NCBI GenBank assembly: GCA_007132365.1
Contig: SLOS01000018.1
Coordinates: 1-8,468, forward strand
Source of the DNA: Bacteroidales bacterium
GTDB taxonomy: Bacteria > Bacteroidota > Bacteroidia > Bacteroidales > PUMT01
Length of the DNA: 8,468 nt
Reading direction: 5' to 3'
Shown here: positions 6,281-8,468 of the stretch, in pieces
Position numbering within the stretch: position 1 is the first letter of the stretch
Layout of the letters: each line of letters opens with the position of its first letter
Notes under the pieces: generated by a model
Database searches by the model: none
Told to the model about the DNA's origin: nothing
Seen by the model: the letters and a program-made list of their open reading frames with translations, nothing else
Made by a program: the position numbers and the translations under genes

Positions 6281-6380
6281 CCTGGCTGCAGATCAGCGGC
6301 GGGAGTGGTGCGGGCTTGTCCGTGAGAACGACCGTCCGCTGCATCCGCTTGTTCGAGTGCGCGAAGCGACCGGGGACAAG
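6281..6380. repeat. GC-rich structured island, possible dispersed repeat
   Basis: By direct count this 100-base segment has 67 G+C. The 60 bases on each side have 17 (28%) and 16 (27%). It contains paired arms CTTGTCC (6315-6321) and GGACAAG (6374-6380), an inner CGCTT (6346-6350) with AAGCG (6364-6368), and CAGCGG (6294-6299) with CCGCTG (6336-6341), so it can fold strongly as RNA or single-stranded DNA. A minus-strand frame of 63 codons crosses it but has no protein-like character. The sharp borders suggest an inserted or mobile repeat, or a structured RNA. I cannot tell which without searching for other copies. Confidence 0.5.
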
Positions 6381-6476
6381 TTGATGATAATCCGCAGCTA
6401 CTGTTATTAGTTAATTGTTTATTAGTAATTAAGTTTTGCAGTTTTTCTCCCTGTTGCACTTTCCTGCATATGTTTC

Positions 6477-6496
6477 CAGTTTAGCTACCTAAACTG
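6477..6496. repeat. Perfect 8-bp hairpin
   Basis: CAGTTTAG (6477-6484) and CTAAACTG (6489-6496) form a perfect stem with loop CTAC. Three further A/T pairs are possible beyond one mismatch. There is no T-tract after it in either direction, so it does not look like an intrinsic terminator. It could be an operator or an RNA element. Confidence 0.5.
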
Positions 6497-6556
6497 AAAA
6501 TCGGCAGGACTTCTTATACCCTTACCATCCTGGTTAATCACATATTTGTAAATCAT
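6485..6556 (-). CDS. Very short ORF with a strong Shine-Dalgarno-like leader (doubtful)
   Basis: The minus strand has GGAGAGGAG about four bases ahead of an ATG at 6556-6554. This opens a 23-codon frame, MIYKYVINQDGKGIRSPADF and three more residues, ending in TAG inside the hairpin loop at 6485-6488. A strong Shine-Dalgarno sequence is unusual here, because none of the confident genes has one. No family is recognised and the frame is short enough to be chance. It may be a small protein or a fragment of a decayed gene. Confidence 0.2.
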   Translation of the reverse strand: MIYKYVINQDGKGIRSPADFQFR

Positions 6557-6773
6557 TTTCTCCTCTCCAAAATCCTTCCGATAACAAAATAGCGACTTTA
6601 CTTGTAAAGATAACCTACTAACCATAAGCCAACGTAAGAATGTTCTTTCAGGCGATAATGGTCATGGATTTTCACATGAATCATCCATGTGCCAGGCCAC
6701 ACAAAAAGACATGTACAAAGCATGGATGAAAATATCTTAAGGAAAAAGTATAAAAATGCGGCAATTTCCCGGT
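6557..6773. other. Gene-free stretch with CATGGAT repeats
   Basis: No supportable gene was found between the hairpin region and the tRNA terminator. CATGGAT occurs at 6663-6669, and TCATCCATG (6681-6689) is inverted relative to CATGGATGA (6721-6729), a perfect 9-bp pair. CTTTAC-TT-GTAAAG forms a short palindrome at 6596-6609. A minus-strand frame ending at 6598 reads MIHVKIHDHYRLKEHSYVGL and eight more residues from an ATG at 6684, but it is too short to call and may be a remnant. Confidence 0.4.
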
Positions 6774-6811
6774 AACAAAAAAATGCCCTAAACATTAAAT
6801 TTAAGGCATTT
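6774..6811 (-). terminator. Intrinsic terminator of tRNA-Ala
   Basis: AAATGCC (6781-6787) and GGCATTT (6805-6811) pair, and adjacent A/T bases extend the stem. On the minus strand the hairpin is followed by a run of T (the A-run at 6777-6783, partly within the stem base). It starts 25 bases past the 3' end of the tRNA, as expected for a single-gene tRNA transcript. Confidence 0.7.
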
Positions 6812-6835
6812 GGGTAGATTCTGTTCTGCGTGTCG

Positions 6836-6909
6836 TGGAGATTAGGGGAGTCGAACCCCTGACCTTTTGGCTGCCAGCCAAACGCTCTAGCCAACTGAGC
6901 TAAATCCCC
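6836..6909 (-). tRNA. tRNA-Ala (anticodon GGC)
   Basis: A complete 74-base cloverleaf is present on the minus strand. The acceptor GGGGATT (6909-6903) pairs with AATCTCC (6843-6837) and includes the G3:U70 wobble that marks alanine tRNAs. The discriminator is A (6836), and CCA is not encoded. T8-A9 is followed by a D arm with GCTC/GAGC. The anticodon stem TTTGG/CCAAA encloses the loop CTGGCAG with anticodon GGC, and the T arm is AGGGG-TTCGACT-CCCCT. It reads GCC and GCU codons. It stands alone, and a hairpin terminator follows downstream. An open frame that starts inside it on the same strand is an artefact. Confidence 0.98.
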
Positions 6910-7040
6910 GTTATTTTTTTGCCGTGCTAAATTAACATTTTTTTATGTATTGAAAAAATAAGAATTCATCAGCGGGAGCATACGAAGATAATTTTAATCA
7001 AAAAATACAATAATTGGTACTGATTTTGTGTTTTATTTTG

Positions 7041-7126
7041 TAGATTTGATTTGTTTATAAGCCAGTTAATATCTGTTGTAATATAAACTTTTAACCGGGA
7101 ACGGATAAATTTGGAAAATAGGTTTG
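7041..7126 (+). promoter_or_regulatory. Candidate -7 boxes upstream of tonB
   Basis: Two exact TAnnTTTG matches occur on the plus strand: TAGATTTG (7041-7048) and TAGGTTTG (7119-7126). The second lies 48 bases ahead of the tonB-family ATG. Neither has TTTG at the expected distance upstream, so either could be chance in this AT-rich sequence. The rest of 6910-7174 shows nothing else I can support. Confidence 0.25.
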
Positions 7127-7174
7127 ATAATATGTTCTAAATAACTATTTTTAAGCCCTCAAAAAATAAATAAA

Positions 7175-7864
7175 ATGGAACTTAAAAAATCCGACAAAGC
7201 TAATCTCGAGAAAAAGAAGGGCCTGTTCCTCCAGATAGGGCTTGTTACAGTTCTTGCACTGTTGCTGATCGCCTTCGAATGGACAACCCGCGAAGTTGCC
7301 ACAGGCTCGCTCGGTGAATTATCCGATGTGGTTATGGAAGAGGAGATCATCCCCATAACCCGTCCGGAAGAGATTCAGCCGCCACCTCCTCCTCCCCCGC
7401 CTCAGGTAACAGAGGTTCTGAATATTGTAGAGGATGATGTTGATATTGACGATGAACTTTTTATTGATGATGTTGAAGCCAGGGCAGACACCAGGATAGA
7501 CTTCACTCAAATGGTATTTGACGATGAGCAAGAAGCTGAAGAAGCTGAAGTATTTTTCATAGTTGAAGACATGCCAGATTTCCAGGGTGGGGGCCAGGAT
7601 GCTTTTCGCAGGTACATTGCAGAAAACCTTCGTTATCCACAGATCGCTGCAGAGAACGGAATTCAGGGCAGGGTTTTTGTGCAGTTCGTTGTAAATGCCG
7701 ATGGCAGTGTGTCTGACGCAACCGTTGTAAGGGGCGTTGACCCGTCGCTGGACAGGGAAGCCTTAAGGGTCGTAATGTCCTCGCCGAAATGGACTCCGGG
7801 ACGGCAGAGGGGACAACCCGTGCGTGTTGCATTTACATTCCCGATTAACTTTGTACTTCAGTAA
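7175..7864 (+). CDS. Energy transducer TonB family protein
   Basis: This 229-residue TonB-type protein has a short basic cytoplasmic N-terminus (MELKKSDKANLEKKK) and one membrane anchor at about 17-35. A proline run at 69-76 (QPPPPPPPPQ) and a strongly acidic periplasmic linker follow (about 86-132, rich in DD, EE and EA). The C-terminal TonB domain covers about 137-229, with RYPQIAAENGIQGRVFVQF (153-171), the DGSVSDATVVRGVDPSLDREALRVV segment and the ending PVRVAFTFPINFVLQ. It would couple proton motive force, through ExbB/ExbD, to TonB-dependent outer-membrane receptors. Neither partner is in the window. The YP motif and this C-terminal form are standard in Bacteroidota. The Pro-run/acidic linker replaces the Pro-Lys linker of enterobacterial TonB. 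The start lies 14 bases into an A-rich leader with no Shine-Dalgarno sequence. Confidence 0.94.
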   Translation: MELKKSDKANLEKKKGLFLQIGLVTVLALLLIAFEWTTREVATGSLGELSDVVMEEEIIPITRPEEIQPPPPPPPPQVTEVLNIVEDDVDIDDELFIDDVEARADTRIDFTQMVFDDEQEAEEAEVFFIVEDMPDFQGGGQDAFRRYIAENLRYPQIAAENGIQGRVFVQFVVNADGSVSDATVVRGVDPSLDREALRVVMSSPKWTPGRQRGQPVRVAFTFPINFVLQ

Positions 7865-7893
7865 CCCGGGAATATAATCTGAAAACAGTTTAC

Positions 7894-7925
7894 AAAAAAC
7901 CCTGATAAAACATCAGGGTTTTTTT
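7894..7925 (+). terminator. Intrinsic terminator after tonB
   Basis: A perfect 13-bp stem (7894-7906 with 7912-7924, core ACCCTGAT/ATCAGGGT) has a 5-base AAAAC loop and ends in seven T. It lies 30 bases past the tonB-family stop and separates that gene from hflX. The A-run on the other side would allow bidirectional function. Confidence 0.93.
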
Positions 7926-7981
7926 GGCTGCAGTGAACATCGGCGCTGCAGAACCGTAAAACTAAAATATATTTCTTTTTA

Positions 7982-8468
7982 ATGATAGAACCCGTTTTAA
8001 CAGATTTAAAAGAGGAAAAAGCCGTGCTGGTTGGTGTAATAAATCAGCATCAGTCCCAGGAAGAGGTGGACGATTACCTTAAAGAGCTGGCCTTTCTGAC
8101 CGAAACTGCCGGTGCCAGACCCCTGGAAAAATTCTTTCAGAGGGTTGACACACCCAATCCGAGGACATATATTGGATCGGGAAAGCTGGCAGAAATTGAA
8201 GCCTATGTAAAGCTGCACGGTATTGACATGGCAATTTTTGATGATGAGCTTTCAGCCTCACAATTCCGGAACATCGAAAAGATGATTGGCTGCCGTGTAA
8301 TTGACCGCACCAACCTGATACTTGACATATTCGCAAGACGGGCCAGGACATCACATGCCAGGACTCAGGTTGAACTTGCACAATATCAGTACCTGCTTCC
8401 GAGACTTACAGGATTGTGGACTCACCTCGAGAGGCAAAGGGGTGGTATCGGGCTGCGCGGACCGGGGG
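7982..8468 (+). CDS. hflX: GTPase HflX, N-terminal part (runs off the window)
   Basis: The first 162 codons of HflX are present. The protein begins MIEPVLTDLKEEKAVLVGV, and the N-terminal HflX domain is clear. It includes the conserved NPRTYIGSGKLAEI (about 58-71), the IDMAIFDDELSASQFRNIE segment, CRVIDRTNLILDIFARRA, and the helical linker with ARTQVELAQYQYLLPRL and GGIGLRGPG. The window ends just before the GTP-binding (G) domain, so the P-loop and switch motifs cannot be checked. HflX is a ribosome-associated GTPase that binds the 50S subunit and can split stalled or hibernating ribosomes. The strong terminator upstream implies its own promoter within 7926-7981; TATATTTC at 7968-7975 is a weak candidate -7 box. 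The gene is incomplete because of the window edge, not because it is a pseudogene. Confidence 0.96.
   Translation, partial: MIEPVLTDLKEEKAVLVGVINQHQSQEEVDDYLKELAFLTETAGARPLEKFFQRVDTPNPRTYIGSGKLAEIEAYVKLHGIDMAIFDDELSASQFRNIEKMIGCRVIDRTNLILDIFARRARTSHARTQVELAQYQYLLPRLTGLWTHLERQRGGIGLRGPG

Noticed and set aside
6268..6459. 63-codon minus-strand ORF over the GC-rich island
   Set aside because: Its residues simply reflect the GC-rich structured DNA, with low-complexity S/R/A-rich text and no family resemblance.
6598..6894. 98-codon minus-strand ORF beginning inside the tRNA
   Set aside because: It starts within a complete tRNA-Ala gene and runs through that tRNA's terminator, so it cannot be a real coding sequence at full length.
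5671..6909. Genomic or phage-defence island built around parDE, the GC-rich segment and the tRNA
   Set aside because: No integrase, attachment repeat of the tRNA 3' end, or further defence gene is visible. A lone toxin-antitoxin pair near a tRNA is not enough evidence.

Overview
The window reads as a piece of chromosome from a member of the Bacteroidota, probably near the Bacteroidales or Marinilabiliales. The evidence is a Bacteroidota-style TonB, a lipoprotein formylglycine sulfatase, A/T-rich translation starts with no Shine-Dalgarno sequence ahead of most genes, and a clear Bacteroidota promoter (TTTG, 20 bases, TATCTTTG) ahead of a toxin-antitoxin pair. The exact taxon cannot be read from the sequence.

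Layout. Positions 1-140 hold nested palindromes. A leftward pair follows: a lipoprotein sulfatase (1252-2739) and, 31 bases downstream, a multi-pass membrane protein of the MprF/YbhN flippase-like family (141-1220). A 372-base intergenic stretch separates these from a rightward nitroreductase (3112-3729). The nitroreductase converges on a leftward hemolysin III/TrhA-type membrane protein (3912-4562). The gap between those two stop codons is filled largely by a 21-base tandem repeat that runs right up to the TrhA stop codon. Further leftward genes are a conserved hypothetical protein of about 100 residues (4674-4985), a cold-shock protein (5160-5360) and a ParD/ParE module (5671-6208).

From 6209 to 6835 there is no convincing protein gene. 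This stretch holds the parDE promoter and operator, a sharply bounded 100-base GC-rich island, a perfect 8-bp hairpin and the terminator of a tRNA. The tRNA is tRNA-Ala(GGC) at 6836-6909, on the minus strand. To its right are a rightward TonB-family protein (7175-7864) with a strong terminator, and the first 162 codons of HflX, cut by the window edge.

Most of this is ordinary housekeeping or envelope content, and I do not see a coherent undescribed multi-gene system. The points worth a second look are the GC-rich structured island beside the toxin-antitoxin pair, the in-register stop-codon repeat array behind trhA, the well-resolved parDE promoter/operator, an isolated signal-peptide-like mini-ORF, and the sulfatase-flippase pairing.
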